Origin: Candidatus Latescibacterota bacterium
GTDB lineage: Bacteria > Latescibacterota > UBA2968
Assembly (NCBI GenBank): GCA_022824945.1
Contig: JAJDYX010000001.1
Coordinates: forward strand, 1 to 64,000
DNA length: 64,000 nucleotides
Direction: 5' to 3'
Part shown: piece after piece, positions 1-9,470 of the stretch
Position numbering within the stretch: the stretch's first letter is position 1
Layout: each line of letters opens with the position of its first letter
Position numbers and translations under genes: made by a program
Notes under the pieces: generated by a model
Databases searched by the model: none
Told to the model about the DNA's origin: nothing
The model's input: only the letters and a program-made list of their open reading frames with translations

Positions 1-379
1 CCAATCCCACAGTTGCAGACAGCGCACTGGTCAATGCCTTAAAATGAGAAATCTCACCCGGATGATCGGGGTGATCATACCGCCCGCGAATCACATTGAG
101 CGAATGCTTGAATCCCCTCAACGTAATCCAGCCAAAATAAAAAGAGTAATAGATACCCCCCCCGGTCAACACAATAATGATCAATGGCAAGTTCAGACCA
201 AAATCAAAGAAAAAAACCGAAAACAGGAAATTAGCTGCCCCGCCCACGTAATCATTCAATATTCCGATAAACATCTGGATCACGCCAGACGACTCTCCGT
301 AAGATGTATCCTGTGCAAAAGCAGCACTGGATACAAACGGCCCCATAAGCAAAGCGAATAGACAAAATCTGACAGACAT
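1..379 (-). CDS. AGCS-family sodium/amino-acid symporter, N-terminal part (runs off window)
   Basis: Translating the minus strand from ATG at 379 gives an open frame to the window edge (126 residues). It begins with a signal-peptide-like stretch ending FAQD, then a hydrophobic segment (about residues 50-70) and the motif GEISHFKALTSALSATVGLG near the edge. That motif resembles the conserved region of the alanine/glycine:cation symporter (AGCS) family, in which GxISxFQAL..ALAxTVGxGN is typical. The family carries out Na+- or H+-coupled uptake of alanine or glycine across the inner membrane. A ribosome-binding site (AAAGGGAG) lies just upstream of the ATG. The rest of the protein lies to the left of position 1. 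It diverges from the SulP gene. Substrate cannot be told from this fragment. Confidence 0.85.
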   Translation of the reverse strand, partial: MSVRFCLFALLMGPFVSSAAFAQDTSYGESSGVIQMFIGILNDYVGGAANFLFSVFFFDFGLNLPLIIIVLTGGGIYYSFYFGWITLRGFKHSLNVIRGRYDHPDHPGEISHFKALTSALSATVGL

Positions 380-569
380 AGGCTCTCCCTTTGTTTCTGA
401 TTTATACTCTCCAACGGAACACGGCCTCCAACTAATGGGCACATAATACAAACAAATTGGGGGGATGTATAGCATTTTTACACCCTCCGTGACTTTCTCC
501 TTGCACTTTGCGCTTGCGTTAAGCAGATTAAATATCCGGATAAAACAACCATTACAGTATGGAATACGC

Positions 570-2342
570 ATGTCAAATTCACTACTTCATCGCTATCTGC
601 CTTTTCTCAACTGGATTGGAGAACTAAAAAATCGGCACATCCTGCGCGCCGATATTATCGCGGGCATCACCTTATCGCTGGTATTGATTCCCCAGGCTAT
701 GGCCAACGCCCAACTGGCTGAGATGCCGCCCTACTACGGCTTCTATGCATCATTTGTACCCATAATCGTCAGCGCCCTCTTCGGGTCTTCTCGCCAACTC
801 TCCACAGGACCCGTCGCGCTCGTCGCCTTGATGGTCGCCTCTGAATTGGGACAACTGGCAGTTGACGAACAGGCATATATCGCCTATGCGATCCTGCTGG
901 CTCTCATGGTCGGCCTGTTGCAATTCGGACTGGGCGTATTGCGCCTGGGCGTATTGGTGAACTTTCTCTCTCATCCGGTGGTACTCGGCTTTACCAATGC
1001 CGCGGCCATCATCATCGGCACATCGCAAATCGACAAATTATTCGGCGTCACCGTAGAACGCGGCGGCGCACATTACGAACGCATGATACGCATGTGGGAA
1101 GTGATTTCAGCAGGTTTTCACACCCCCACCCTGATCATGGGCCTCTCTGCCATCGCACTGTTATTTATTTTGCGCCGCATCAACCCGCAAATTCCAGGTG
1201 TGCTAATTGTCGCCATCACAACGACAGGCGTTTCGTGGCTCATCGGATTCGAACAAAATTACGGCGGACAAGTCGTGGGCAACATCCCCGAAGGCATCCC
1301 CGCATTTGCACTGCCGATAATTGATTGGGGTATCGTACCACATATTCTCAGCGCCACCATAACCATCGCACTTATCGGATATTTGGAAACCATTTCAATA
1401 GCCAAAGCCATTGCCACGCAAACACGTCAACGCATTGACGCCAATCAGGAATTGCTCGCACAGGGCTTGAGCAATATCGCCGGCAGTTTTTTTCAGAGTT
1501 TTCCCGTCTCCGGCTCTTTTGTCCGTTCAACCGTCACATTGCGCGCTGGCGGACAAACCGGCTTTGCGTCTGTCATTGCGGGACTGGTCGTCATCCTGCT
1601 ACTCCTTTTCTTCACCCAGATCTTATACCACATGCCCCTATCCACCTTAGCGGCAATTGTCATCGTCTCTGTCACCGCACTGATTCAACCCAAACCCATC
1701 TTCAGCGCGTGGAAAGTACACAAACACGATGGCATTGTCGCCATAGCGTCATTTGCGCTCACCCTCATCTTCGCGCCACATCTCGACCAGGGCATCTTGA
1801 TCGGCGCGAGCTTATCAATCGCCCTCTATCTCTACCGCACGATGAAACCGCGCGTGGCCTTCCTCGCCCGCCACCCCGATGGCGCATTTCGAGACGCAGT
1901 AGAACACAATCTGGAATTGTGCGATGCGATTGCCACCATCCGATTTGATGGCTCATTGTATTTCGGCAGCGCAGGTGCTTTTGAAGACGCCGTATTGGAA
2001 CGAATTCGCGATCCCAAATTGCGCTATGTAATTGTCGATGCAGAAGGTGTGAATGAGATTGATGCGACGGGAAAAGAAATGCTGGTCGGCGTGGTGCAGC
2101 GGCTCCATGAGGCCGGTATTGAGGTACTATTTACACGAACGAAAAAACAGATCATGGACGCACTCAACCGCGCAGGCGTACTCGAAGAAATCGGTCCCGA
2201 CCGATTTTACACCACCCTCGATCGCGTATTAGCTCATGTCTGGGAAGCACTGGAAGATCAGTATCCATGCAATAGATCGTGCCCTGCCGAGTGTCCGCTC
2301 CACCGACCAAAACCGGATGGGGACGTATTTTATCGCGTGTAG
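570..2342 (+). CDS. SulP-family inorganic anion transporter with C-terminal STAS domain
   Basis: The 590-residue product is a multi-pass inner-membrane protein. The N-terminal half carries the SulP hallmark region: ADIIAGITLSLVLIPQAMA, then ..PPYYGFYASFVP and GSSRQLSTGPVA. About ten to twelve hydrophobic segments follow, and the last ~130 residues form a cytoplasmic STAS domain (VDAEGVNEIDATG loop). SulP proteins move sulfate, bicarbonate or related anions; the substrate here cannot be assigned. The frame is open from ATG 465, but the SulP homology starts after ATG 570 and the upstream 35 residues look unlike the family, so 570 was chosen. The C-terminus has a short Cys-rich tail (CNRSCPAECPLH) of unknown meaning, possibly metal binding. 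No clear terminator follows. Confidence 0.9.
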   Translation: MSNSLLHRYLPFLNWIGELKNRHILRADIIAGITLSLVLIPQAMANAQLAEMPPYYGFYASFVPIIVSALFGSSRQLSTGPVALVALMVASELGQLAVDEQAYIAYAILLALMVGLLQFGLGVLRLGVLVNFLSHPVVLGFTNAAAIIIGTSQIDKLFGVTVERGGAHYERMIRMWEVISAGFHTPTLIMGLSAIALLFILRRINPQIPGVLIVAITTTGVSWLIGFEQNYGGQVVGNIPEGIPAFALPIIDWGIVPHILSATITIALIGYLETISIAKAIATQTRQRIDANQELLAQGLSNIAGSFFQSFPVSGSFVRSTVTLRAGGQTGFASVIAGLVVILLLLFFTQILYHMPLSTLAAIVIVSVTALIQPKPIFSAWKVHKHDGIVAIASFALTLIFAPHLDQGILIGASLSIALYLYRTMKPRVAFLARHPDGAFRDAVEHNLELCDAIATIRFDGSLYFGSAGAFEDAVLERIRDPKLRYVIVDAEGVNEIDATGKEMLVGVVQRLHEAGIEVLFTRTKKQIMDALNRAGVLEEIGPDRFYTTLDRVLAHVWEALEDQYPCNRSCPAECPLHRPKPDGDVFYRV

Positions 2343-2450
2343 AAAATCAGATCCTTTTAAGTGTACAAACCATAAAAATTTAATAATTTATTATAGTTTC
2401 ATGGGAACGAAAATAATCTATCGCTTGTCTAAAATATTGTAGTTATCAGG

Positions 2451-2551
2451 ACGCCTGCTTCAAGCATGCAGGCGTGACGAGCACCAACGGTGTACAACTG
2501 GTCGCAGCCCAGACCAGTTCATCGTCATCGCGGCAGGCTTAAAGCCGCGAT
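2451..2551. repeat. Triple-hairpin (REP-like) element
   Basis: Three perfect inverted repeats lie in a row: ACGCCTGC/GCAGGCGT (2451-2458 with 2468-2475, 9-nt loop), AACTGGTC/GACCAGTT (2496-2503 with 2512-2519, 8-nt loop) and ATCGCGGC/GCCGCGAT (2527-2534 with 2544-2551, 9-nt loop). All have 8-bp arms and near-equal loops. The loops of the first and third contain nested small palindromes (GCTTGAAGC and GGCTTTAAGCC on the minus strand), so alternative folds are possible. The pattern is like bacterial REP/BIME-type palindromic units. No second copy was noticed in this window. Confidence 0.7.
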
Positions 2552-2594
2552 TCAGAAGGTTTTTTGCTAACTAACTGCTGTCCATTATTTTTCG

Positions 2595-2622
2595 TTGATT
2601 TTTTTTTGTAAATTGATATTTT
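2595..2622 (+). promoter_or_regulatory. Possible sigma70-type promoter of the TonB receptor operon
   Basis: TTGATT (2595-2600), 16-bp spacer, TATTTT (2617-2622). The same -10 hexamer is seen in the promoters at 27412 and 34815. It would give a ~105-nt leader. The region is T-rich, so a chance match is possible. Confidence 0.35.
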
Positions 2623-2735
2623 AAAAGATCCAATTTTTGTACCGTAACAGATTGTCTCCCTTACAATTTCAGGCAATCTAATTCAGTTCTAATACGAAAC
2701 AGCGCAACTGTCCCTTTCACCACAGGAGGAAGTCT

Positions 2736-5700
2736 ATGAGACGGATGAGTCTGTTTTTCTTTTTATTCATAGCTCTGGCATTCTCGGCCAGTGCTGTTTT
2801 TGCCGGATCAACCGGTAAAATTTCGGGCAAGGTCGTGGAAAAATCCACGGGAGAGACCCTGCCCGGTGCCAATGTGGTCATCGAAGGCACCACATTGGGC
2901 GCCGTAACAGATTCCGATGGCAATTATTTTATCATCAATGTGCCGCCGGGTTCTTATACCGTCAGCGCGAGTATGGTCGGCTATCACAAAACGACACAGA
3001 CCAATGTGCGGGTCTTTATCGACCTGACCACGACGATGAATTTCTCTGGTGATTTTGGCCTTGTCGAAGAGACTATTGAACTGGCAGAGATCACAGTGGT
3101 TGCCGAACTCCCGGTGGTGCAACCCGATATTTCCGCCAATGTCGCCAATATCTCCGCGCAGGATGTCGAAAGCCTGCCTGTAACCAGCGTGAACGAAGTC
3201 GTGCAATTAGAGGCAGGGGTTCTCGCCTCTGCCAATGGCGAACTGTCGATTCGAGGCAGTGCTTTTAATGAGATCGCCTTTTCGGTCGATGGTCTGTCCA
3301 TGCGCGATGGACGCAACAACGAACCGTATTCAACGGTGAGTTATACCTCAATCAAAGAAATGAGCGTGCAGTCGGGTGGGTTCAACGCCGAATACGGCAA
3401 CGTGCGCTCGGGCCTGGTCAATATTGTGACCAAAGAAGGCGACAAACGACGCTACAACGGCGATGTATTGTTGCGACACAGCGGCGCACAGCGCGATTAT
3501 TTTGGTCCGTTGCCGAACCATCCCAATGGCTTTTTTTGGCGGCCATTTACAGACCCCGCTGTGAAGAACGTGGGCACCCATTCGCCCGAAAGCCCCTGGG
3601 ATGTGTACACGCGGCGTCAATATCGCGTCTGGACCGGGTGGAATACCATTGTACAAAGGTGGGCTGCCACCCCTACTGATCCGTATCACGGTGTTGGGGT
3701 GAAAGACACGGGCGCAGATGAATCGACTTTACCAGTTGATGAACTGCAAGTTGATGATGCGGTCATCACAGAGTTGTTCGAGTGGTATCGCCGCAAAGAC
3801 CTGGAAGTTCGCAATGCGGATTTCGATATCGACCTGGGTTTTGGCGGTCCCTTGATTCCGGGATTGAGCGAAAAACTGGGCGGTCTGCGGTTCTTTGCTT
3901 CGGGCAAGCGCGAACGCAGAGCCTATATGATGCCACGCAATATCGATGAATACGAAAACGACTGGGGCCGCGTAAAGGTCACGTCGGATATTCGCAATAA
4001 CATGAAATTGAGTGTCGAGGCGATGTCGGGCGAAGAATTTGGGTTGAATCCGAACAAGAGTGGTTTTCCCAACATGTGGCGCGGCAATCAGGAAATGAAT
4101 CTTAATGATGCTGACCTGATTTGGGCAAATCACCACGAGAACACACTTCAGATCAAGCGCAATAATATCGGCCTCAGCTTTTCACACGTGTTGAGCCCCA
4201 GAACATTTTACGAATTTCGCGTTCAGAGGATGAAATCGGACTTTTTGACCGAAAAGTATCCAGACCGCGATTTGACGGCTGTTGAAAAGACCATTCCCCG
4301 CAACCCGGACTTCGCGCCTTCCAGTCCGTCTTTACAAGTTTCAGAGGTCACGCAAAACCACATCGGGTTGACGTCTGCACCCGATGGCTATTTTATGAAA
4401 AATGAAGTCTTTGTTGACGGCCTGTATTTGGGAGGGCACTGGGCCAATGGACGCGACGACTCTGAAGTTGTCGCCTATACAACGCGTTTTGACATTACCA
4501 GCCAGCGCAATCAGGTCGCGCAGTTTAAGGCGGGTTTTGAATGGATCGCCAGTGATTACGATGTCAATCACGAAAATGCACAGCCTTTCTTCAAAAACAA
4601 TGCGGCACCCAAATACATCTGGCAACGCACCCCAAACCAATTTGCCGGATATGTGCAGACCAAGCTCGAATTCAATGCGATGATCGCAAACCTGGGGGTG
4701 CGTTGGGATCGCTGGAATGGGAGTGGTGAATGGTGGGTTTATGAGGATTTCGCCAGTGCGTTTGGGCCTAAAATTGGCAAAGACAATCTCGAGGAAGTAC
4801 TCGAACAGGCACCTGTTAAGACCCTGTCTTATTTAAGCCCGCGCCTGGGTATTTCGTTCCCGGTAACAGCAGATAGCAAATTGTTTTTTAACTATGGACA
4901 TTTTCGCCAGATGCTGAACCCACACAATCTCTTTCTCGTCGATGAAATAAATACGGGCGCAGTCTCGCGGATTGGCAATCCCAATCACCCCATGCCGCGC
5001 ACGATCAATTACGAACTCGGCTTTGAGCAGAATTTGTTTGACCGGTATTTGCTGCGCCTGACCGGATATTACAAAGCCAACGACCAACAGACAATTGGTG
5101 TGCGCTACACCAATCTGGACCAAACCGTATCTTACAACCTTTTTGAACCCCTCAACTACGACGATATCCGGGGCTTTGAAATAACCATTAGAAAGCACAG
5201 GGGCAAGTGGTTTGGCGGATCAGTCAACTATACGTATCTGCAAACCAAGGACGGCAACTTTGGTCGGCGGCAGATATTTGAAAATCGCTTAGAGCAAGCC
5301 ACTTTTAATGCGACCTCAACACAGCACTATCAAAGCCGGCCCGCCAGCCGACCCTTCGCCAGATTGTCGCTGGAATTTTACACGCCGCGCGACTTTGGTC
5401 CCCAGATCTCTAAGTTTTATCCTCTTGGTAAGTGGGATATGTCTTTCGTGGGCAACTGGCGAGCGGGTCAGTACAGCAACTGGTATGGTCCAGAAGGTGG
5501 CGATATCCCCGGTTTGATCAGAAATGTCCAGTACAAGAGTATCAGGAATATGGATCTGCGCCTGACGAAGCAGTTTGCGATGATGGGCGTCAGGGCCATG
5601 TTCTTTTTAGACGTGGATAATGTGTTTAATCTCAAGCGACTCAATAGCGGTTCTGCTAACCCGGGGCTCGAAGACTGGGAATTCTATATGGTATCCCTGC

Positions 5701-6092
5701 ATTTGCCAGAAGACACATTTGGCGAGTTCGAACCGCCCTATCCGTTTATTCCCGGCAATGACTCGCCCGGCAGTTTCAGAGATTACGGCACGGAGTTTGT
5801 GCCCATTGAAATTGTCAATGCAGTTGGTGATTTGCCCGCCAATGGATTGCCCGGCGACGCGGAAATCACAGCTGTGCTGCCCACGGGTCTCGAACCCGGC
5901 CGCCGCGTGCTGTGGTATGTTCAGGAAACCGGTCAGTATCACGAATATCAAAATGATACCTGGGCGCAGGCAAATCAGGACTTTGTAAATGAAGTCCTGG
6001 ACAATAAGCTGTATATCGACATGCCCAACAACGACACTATCAGGTTCTTGAACCCACGGCGCATGCGTTTGGGCTTGCGGTTCTCGTTCTAA
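2736..6092 (+). CDS. TonB-dependent outer-membrane receptor with N-terminal carboxypeptidase-regulatory-like domain
   Basis: This 1118-residue protein starts with a signal peptide (MRRMSLFFFLF..AVFAGS). A carboxypeptidase-regulatory-like beta-sandwich follows at about residues 27-115 (GKISGKVVEKSTGETLPGAN.., DSDGNYFIINVPPGSYTV). A plug domain comes next at about 130-235 (SIRGSAFNEIAFSVDG, GGFNAEYGNVRSGLVNIVTK), then a long 22-strand-type barrel ending in LRFSF, a typical terminal beta-strand with final Phe. It should import or bind a large substrate at the outer membrane using TonB energy. The ATG is preceded by AGGAGGAAG. No SusD-like gene follows; instead a sorted surface protein and a PorV/PorQ-like protein do, and the three are closely spaced. 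Substrate unknown. Confidence 0.92.
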   Translation: MRRMSLFFFLFIALAFSASAVFAGSTGKISGKVVEKSTGETLPGANVVIEGTTLGAVTDSDGNYFIINVPPGSYTVSASMVGYHKTTQTNVRVFIDLTTTMNFSGDFGLVEETIELAEITVVAELPVVQPDISANVANISAQDVESLPVTSVNEVVQLEAGVLASANGELSIRGSAFNEIAFSVDGLSMRDGRNNEPYSTVSYTSIKEMSVQSGGFNAEYGNVRSGLVNIVTKEGDKRRYNGDVLLRHSGAQRDYFGPLPNHPNGFFWRPFTDPAVKNVGTHSPESPWDVYTRRQYRVWTGWNTIVQRWAATPTDPYHGVGVKDTGADESTLPVDELQVDDAVITELFEWYRRKDLEVRNADFDIDLGFGGPLIPGLSEKLGGLRFFASGKRERRAYMMPRNIDEYENDWGRVKVTSDIRNNMKLSVEAMSGEEFGLNPNKSGFPNMWRGNQEMNLNDADLIWANHHENTLQIKRNNIGLSFSHVLSPRTFYEFRVQRMKSDFLTEKYPDRDLTAVEKTIPRNPDFAPSSPSLQVSEVTQNHIGLTSAPDGYFMKNEVFVDGLYLGGHWANGRDDSEVVAYTTRFDITSQRNQVAQFKAGFEWIASDYDVNHENAQPFFKNNAAPKYIWQRTPNQFAGYVQTKLEFNAMIANLGVRWDRWNGSGEWWVYEDFASAFGPKIGKDNLEEVLEQAPVKTLSYLSPRLGISFPVTADSKLFFNYGHFRQMLNPHNLFLVDEINTGAVSRIGNPNHPMPRTINYELGFEQNLFDRYLLRLTGYYKANDQQTIGVRYTNLDQTVSYNLFEPLNYDDIRGFEITIRKHRGKWFGGSVNYTYLQTKDGNFGRRQIFENRLEQATFNATSTQHYQSRPASRPFARLSLEFYTPRDFGPQISKFYPLGKWDMSFVGNWRAGQYSNWYGPEGGDIPGLIRNVQYKSIRNMDLRLTKQFAMMGVRAMFFLDVDNVFNLKRLNSGSANPGLEDWEFYMVSLHLPEDTFGEFEPPYPFIPGNDSPGSFRDYGTEFVPIEIVNAVGDLPANGLPGDAEITAVLPTGLEPGRRVLWYVQETGQYHEYQNDTWAQANQDFVNEVLDNKLYIDMPNNDTIRFLNPRRMRLGLRFSF

Positions 6093-6130
6093 GAAGATTT
6101 TTGAATTGCGACTTATCAGGAGAATTTGTA

Positions 6131-8305
6131 ATGAACAGATTGTTAAAACCGCTGGTCGGAACCGCTTTTGCACTTGTGGCTCTCGTCTTCTTTGGTCAGC
6201 CAACCGAAGTGCAGGCGCAGGCAGAACTAATGTGGCTGGATGTGGGTGATTATCACTATCGATACGCATCGACAGGCACAGAGCCTTCAATCACAAGCCC
6301 CCCATTTCGGGCACGTGTGAAATACTGGCCCGGTATTTATGCTCGAGAAGGTGGCACGCATGTGCGCAGCCGCCATTATATCGGAGTAAAAGATTTTATC
6401 GATGAAAATGGACAAGCCTGGCCGTTCAAAGTCGCCCGTGCGGGACCTCGCGTATTTGACCTGGGCGAACACTTTGCATTGCCCATGGAACTGATTGGAA
6501 AATTTGAAAAACCAGATGTATTTGTCGATGGGTTTCAATCTTTTTCCCGGCCCACAGTATTGACCCGCGTCGATCCTTCTATTCCATCAGATCGCATGAT
6601 CATTCGCGGTGCCCATTCCAATGTGGGCATTACCTGGGAAGAGAAGATATACGCATTCTCAACCCCGTATCACGACGACTATCACATCCGAGAAATGACC
6701 TGGACCAATACGGGCAATGTCGATGCCGATGAAGAGATCGAATTGCCCGATCAGACCGCGAACGAGATGATGTTGTCCTTTGCCGCTAAAGAGCATCTCT
6801 GGGGACCTCGCGGGGTTACGGGTGCGGGTGTCTCCGGCACAATGTGGGATTATGTGGGCGACGGCAAGGAGCCTCTGGGCAAATGGGAAGGCATACGCGC
6901 CACGCTCGGCTGGATCGGCAATGGTACGAATGTGTCCTTCCTGAACCGCATTGGAGGTCCTATCTGGCGAGGTGGGCGAGGAAATGCGAATTATCGGATT
7001 ACAGAAGGCGATTCCATCGGTCGGCTCGGTGGTGCTTATATGCTGACCCGCGCGACCTTGCACGCAGATACAAGCCCAACAGATCCTACAAATGATCAGG
7101 GCCAGCCCCGAACTACGGGTTTCACCCGAGGCGGCGACTCGATTACCAACCCGTCGTTTGGCGATGCCGAACAGATGGCAGACACCTACCATTTTATGCA
7201 TCCGGGCCTGAGCTATGCCGAGTATGGCAACCCGGGCACCGATGGGCACTTTTTCCCGCACGAAGCCGACCGTTCAGCGCCGCCGGAGCCTGTGGGTCCT
7301 TTCGATTCGGAATCGTGGTACGAACGCATGGGGGCACAAACTGATGTCTCTCGCATGAGGAGTGGAGGTATGGTGCCAGCGTTTGCCTTTGGCCCCTACA
7401 CACTGGCTCCGGGCCAAAGTGTCAGTATCGTCTGGCTTGAAGGCATGTACGGGCTGGACCGGGATGTGGCTGTTGCAGTGGGTACGGCTTACAAAAATTC
7501 GGGTTATGACGATACACTGCCCATTACCTATGAGGGCCAGACCCACACGAAAAATCGCTGGGTGCTGGGTACCCGGGATTCGATCTATCACATGATCCGA
7601 AGAGCCACGGCAAACTGGGAATCGGGTTATAATATTCCGCATCCCCCACTACCGCCCAGAGTTTTTAATGTGCAGTCTGGTTCTGATCAAATTGTGCTTT
7701 CGTGGGAGACCTTCCCCAATGCCAATCACACGGGTTTTGAGATCTGGCGTACGCGCAATTTTTATGAAGGCAATGTGGATGACCTGTGGGAATACCAATT
7801 GATCGCCACCCTGGGAGCAGAAGCACGCGAATACGCAGACACGGACGTGGTGCGCGGCATCAGTTATTTCTACTATATCCAATCCGTAGGACAGGTGAAC
7901 AGCGATGGAACTGGACTCACGCCCACCGGCATGGTGATGAAAAGCAGCCGGTATTATACGCAGACCTATGATCCCGCGTTTTTGAAACGCCCGGCTGGCA
8001 CCTCGCTGATGGAAGTGCGCGTTGTACCCAACCCTTATGTGCTGGAAGCCGATCAGAATATTCGATTCCCAGACCAGCAGGACAAGCTGGCATTCTTCGA
8101 AATTCCCGGGGAATGCACCATCCAGATTTTCAGCGAACTGGGAGAATCAATATTCACCATCGAGCATACAGATGGCACAGGGGATGAATTTTGGGACCTG
8201 ACCACAGAGTCGAATCAGGTGATTACAAGTGGCATTTATTTTGCCGTGATCACAGACCTTCAGACCGGCGATAAGATAATCAAAAAATTCGTCGTTATTC
8301 GTTAA
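6131..8305 (+). CDS. Secreted protein with fibronectin-III-like segment and type IX-like C-terminal sorting domain
   Basis: The 724-residue product has a signal peptide (MNRLLKPLVGTAFALVALVF..VQAQA). A large N-terminal region of no recognised family follows (to about residue 500). A fibronectin type III-like segment is at about 505-605 (PPRVFNVQSGSDQIVLSWE.., GFEIWRTRNF). The last ~95 residues are like FlgD/Por-type sorting domains (VRVVPNPYV.., SGIYFAVITDLQTGDKIIKKFVVIR). Such C-terminal domains direct export by the type IX secretion system in Bacteroidota relatives. ATG 6131 was preferred over an upstream frame opening because AGGAGA lies 9 bases before it. It sits between the TonB receptor and a PorV/PorQ-like gene, so a surface partner of the receptor is plausible but unproven. 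Confidence 0.75.
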   Translation: MNRLLKPLVGTAFALVALVFFGQPTEVQAQAELMWLDVGDYHYRYASTGTEPSITSPPFRARVKYWPGIYAREGGTHVRSRHYIGVKDFIDENGQAWPFKVARAGPRVFDLGEHFALPMELIGKFEKPDVFVDGFQSFSRPTVLTRVDPSIPSDRMIIRGAHSNVGITWEEKIYAFSTPYHDDYHIREMTWTNTGNVDADEEIELPDQTANEMMLSFAAKEHLWGPRGVTGAGVSGTMWDYVGDGKEPLGKWEGIRATLGWIGNGTNVSFLNRIGGPIWRGGRGNANYRITEGDSIGRLGGAYMLTRATLHADTSPTDPTNDQGQPRTTGFTRGGDSITNPSFGDAEQMADTYHFMHPGLSYAEYGNPGTDGHFFPHEADRSAPPEPVGPFDSESWYERMGAQTDVSRMRSGGMVPAFAFGPYTLAPGQSVSIVWLEGMYGLDRDVAVAVGTAYKNSGYDDTLPITYEGQTHTKNRWVLGTRDSIYHMIRRATANWESGYNIPHPPLPPRVFNVQSGSDQIVLSWETFPNANHTGFEIWRTRNFYEGNVDDLWEYQLIATLGAEAREYADTDVVRGISYFYYIQSVGQVNSDGTGLTPTGMVMKSSRYYTQTYDPAFLKRPAGTSLMEVRVVPNPYVLEADQNIRFPDQQDKLAFFEIPGECTIQIFSELGESIFTIEHTDGTGDEFWDLTTESNQVITSGIYFAVITDLQTGDKIIKKFVVIR

Positions 8306-8320
8306 GAATGGAGTATTTCA

Positions 8321-9376
8321 ATGACCAGAAAATTTCTTACTTATGTCGCGCTGAGTCTGATGTGTCTGACGCCGCTCTATGCACAGGACCCGGTGGATAC
8401 GACAGATCCAGACGATCTTCCCGTGCCCGAACCGGGACAAGATCTTCCGCGCGAACGCCGCGCACAAGCGGGCTTTAAGTTTTTGAGCGTATCTCCCGAT
8501 GCGCGCGCCGCCGCCATGGGCGATGCGTATTCCGCATTGAGAATAGGCTCATCGGCGATGTTTTACAACCCCGCATCAATGGCCTATGCCACGCGCAAAT
8601 TTCAACTCTCAGCCGGGCAGGTCCAGTGGATCGCAGATGTGACCTACAACATGGGCAGTGTCGCATTGAATACAGATTGGGGCGTTTTCGGATTCTCAAT
8701 GGTTTCCGTCGATTACGGCGATTTTGAACGCACCATCCGCGCGGACAACGAAAAGGGATTCCTCGATGTGGGCACGTATAGCCCATCTGCCTGGGCAATC
8801 GGACTCGGTTATGCCCGCGCAATTACCGACCGCTTTTCTGTGGGCGGCAATATACGCATCGCCAAGCAATCCTTCGGCAATGTTCCCGTTGGGCTTGAAG
8901 GCGCAGAACCTGTAAATAAATCTTTTGGCGAGCGTTCGACCATTGTCGATTTTGGCGTGCTCTACTGGACGGGATATAAGAGCCTGACACTGGCACTGAA
9001 CACGCGAAATTTCTCTCAGGAAAACAAGTACAGCGAAGAGAGTTTCGAATTACCGCTGACATTCCGCATGGGATTGGCGATGGATTTGATCGATTTCACG
9101 GATATGGATAAGGACGCCCATTCCGTGATCCTATCGGTAGATACCGAGCGCCCGCGCGACTTTTCCGAACAAGTCAAGATCGGGGTGGATTATACGCTTA
9201 TGAAAACCCTGTCTTTGCGCGCCGGATATGTGACGCCAACCGATGAGCAGGGCATATCTCTGGGTGTCGGTTTTGGCCGCGACCTGGGCGGCATGGATTT
9301 GCGCGTGGATTATGCGTACACCGATTTTGGCGTATTTGACAATGTCAACCGCTTGACGCTTCAGGCGGGCTTTTAG
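8321..9376 (+). CDS. PorV/PorQ-like outer-membrane beta-barrel protein
   Basis: The 351-residue product has a signal peptide (MTRKFLTYVALSLMCLTPLYAQD). It then shows the PorV/PorQ-type N-terminal motif: AGFKFLSVSPDARAAAMGDA, followed by SSAMFYNPASMA. The rest is a run of alternating amphipathic strands ending in a final Phe, as in an outer-membrane barrel related to the FadL/OMPP1 fold. In the type IX system PorV shuttles sorted cargo at the outer membrane. The gene lies 15 bases after the sorted-domain protein and is the last of the operon, just before a strong terminator. Cognate shuttling of the neighbouring cargo is an inference. Other members of this wide family have unknown jobs. Confidence 0.8.
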   Translation: MTRKFLTYVALSLMCLTPLYAQDPVDTTDPDDLPVPEPGQDLPRERRAQAGFKFLSVSPDARAAAMGDAYSALRIGSSAMFYNPASMAYATRKFQLSAGQVQWIADVTYNMGSVALNTDWGVFGFSMVSVDYGDFERTIRADNEKGFLDVGTYSPSAWAIGLGYARAITDRFSVGGNIRIAKQSFGNVPVGLEGAEPVNKSFGERSTIVDFGVLYWTGYKSLTLALNTRNFSQENKYSEESFELPLTFRMGLAMDLIDFTDMDKDAHSVILSVDTERPRDFSEQVKIGVDYTLMKTLSLRAGYVTPTDEQGISLGVGFGRDLGGMDLRVDYAYTDFGVFDNVNRLTLQAGF

Positions 9377-9396
9377 TCTCTATCCCCGCCATTTTG

Positions 9397-9431
9397 AAAA
9401 GGGAGCCAGTTTTTGACCGGCTCCCTTTTTT
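9397..9431 (+). terminator. Rho-independent terminator of the TonB receptor operon
   Basis: AAAAGGGAGCC (9397-9407) pairs with GGCTCCCTTTT (9419-9429) around an 11-nt loop, with the T-run continuing to 9431. It lies 20 bases after the PorV/PorQ-like stop codon. Confidence 0.9.
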
Positions 9432-9470
9432 ACGTGAAGAATGAACATAGGCTAACCCCTGACCACTACC

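Larger units (their letters stand above)
2343..2735. other. 393-bp intergenic region with hairpin cluster and AT-rich leader
   Basis: No coding sequence could be supported here. The first ~100 bases are AT-rich without a convincing terminator for the SulP gene. Positions 2451-2551 hold three tandem perfect hairpins (described separately). The remaining ~180 bases are AT-rich and contain a possible promoter (2595-2622) and the AGGAGGAAG ribosome-binding site of the TonB receptor gene. Confidence 0.7.

Noticed and set aside
44..361. Plus-strand open frame of 105 codons at the left edge
   Set aside because: It is antisense to the AGCS symporter fragment on the minus strand, which has a start, ribosome-binding site and family motif.
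465..569. Upstream ATG extension of the SulP gene
   Set aside because: The extra 35 residues are not typical of the family, and the G-run lies directly against the ATG with no spacing. ATG 570 fits.
2451..2551. CRISPR-like repeat array
   Set aside because: The three hairpins have different sequences and are not direct repeats with spacers.
5607..6290. 227-codon minus-strand frame over the end of the TonB receptor
   Set aside because: No family resemblance; it is a shadow of two well-supported plus-strand genes.
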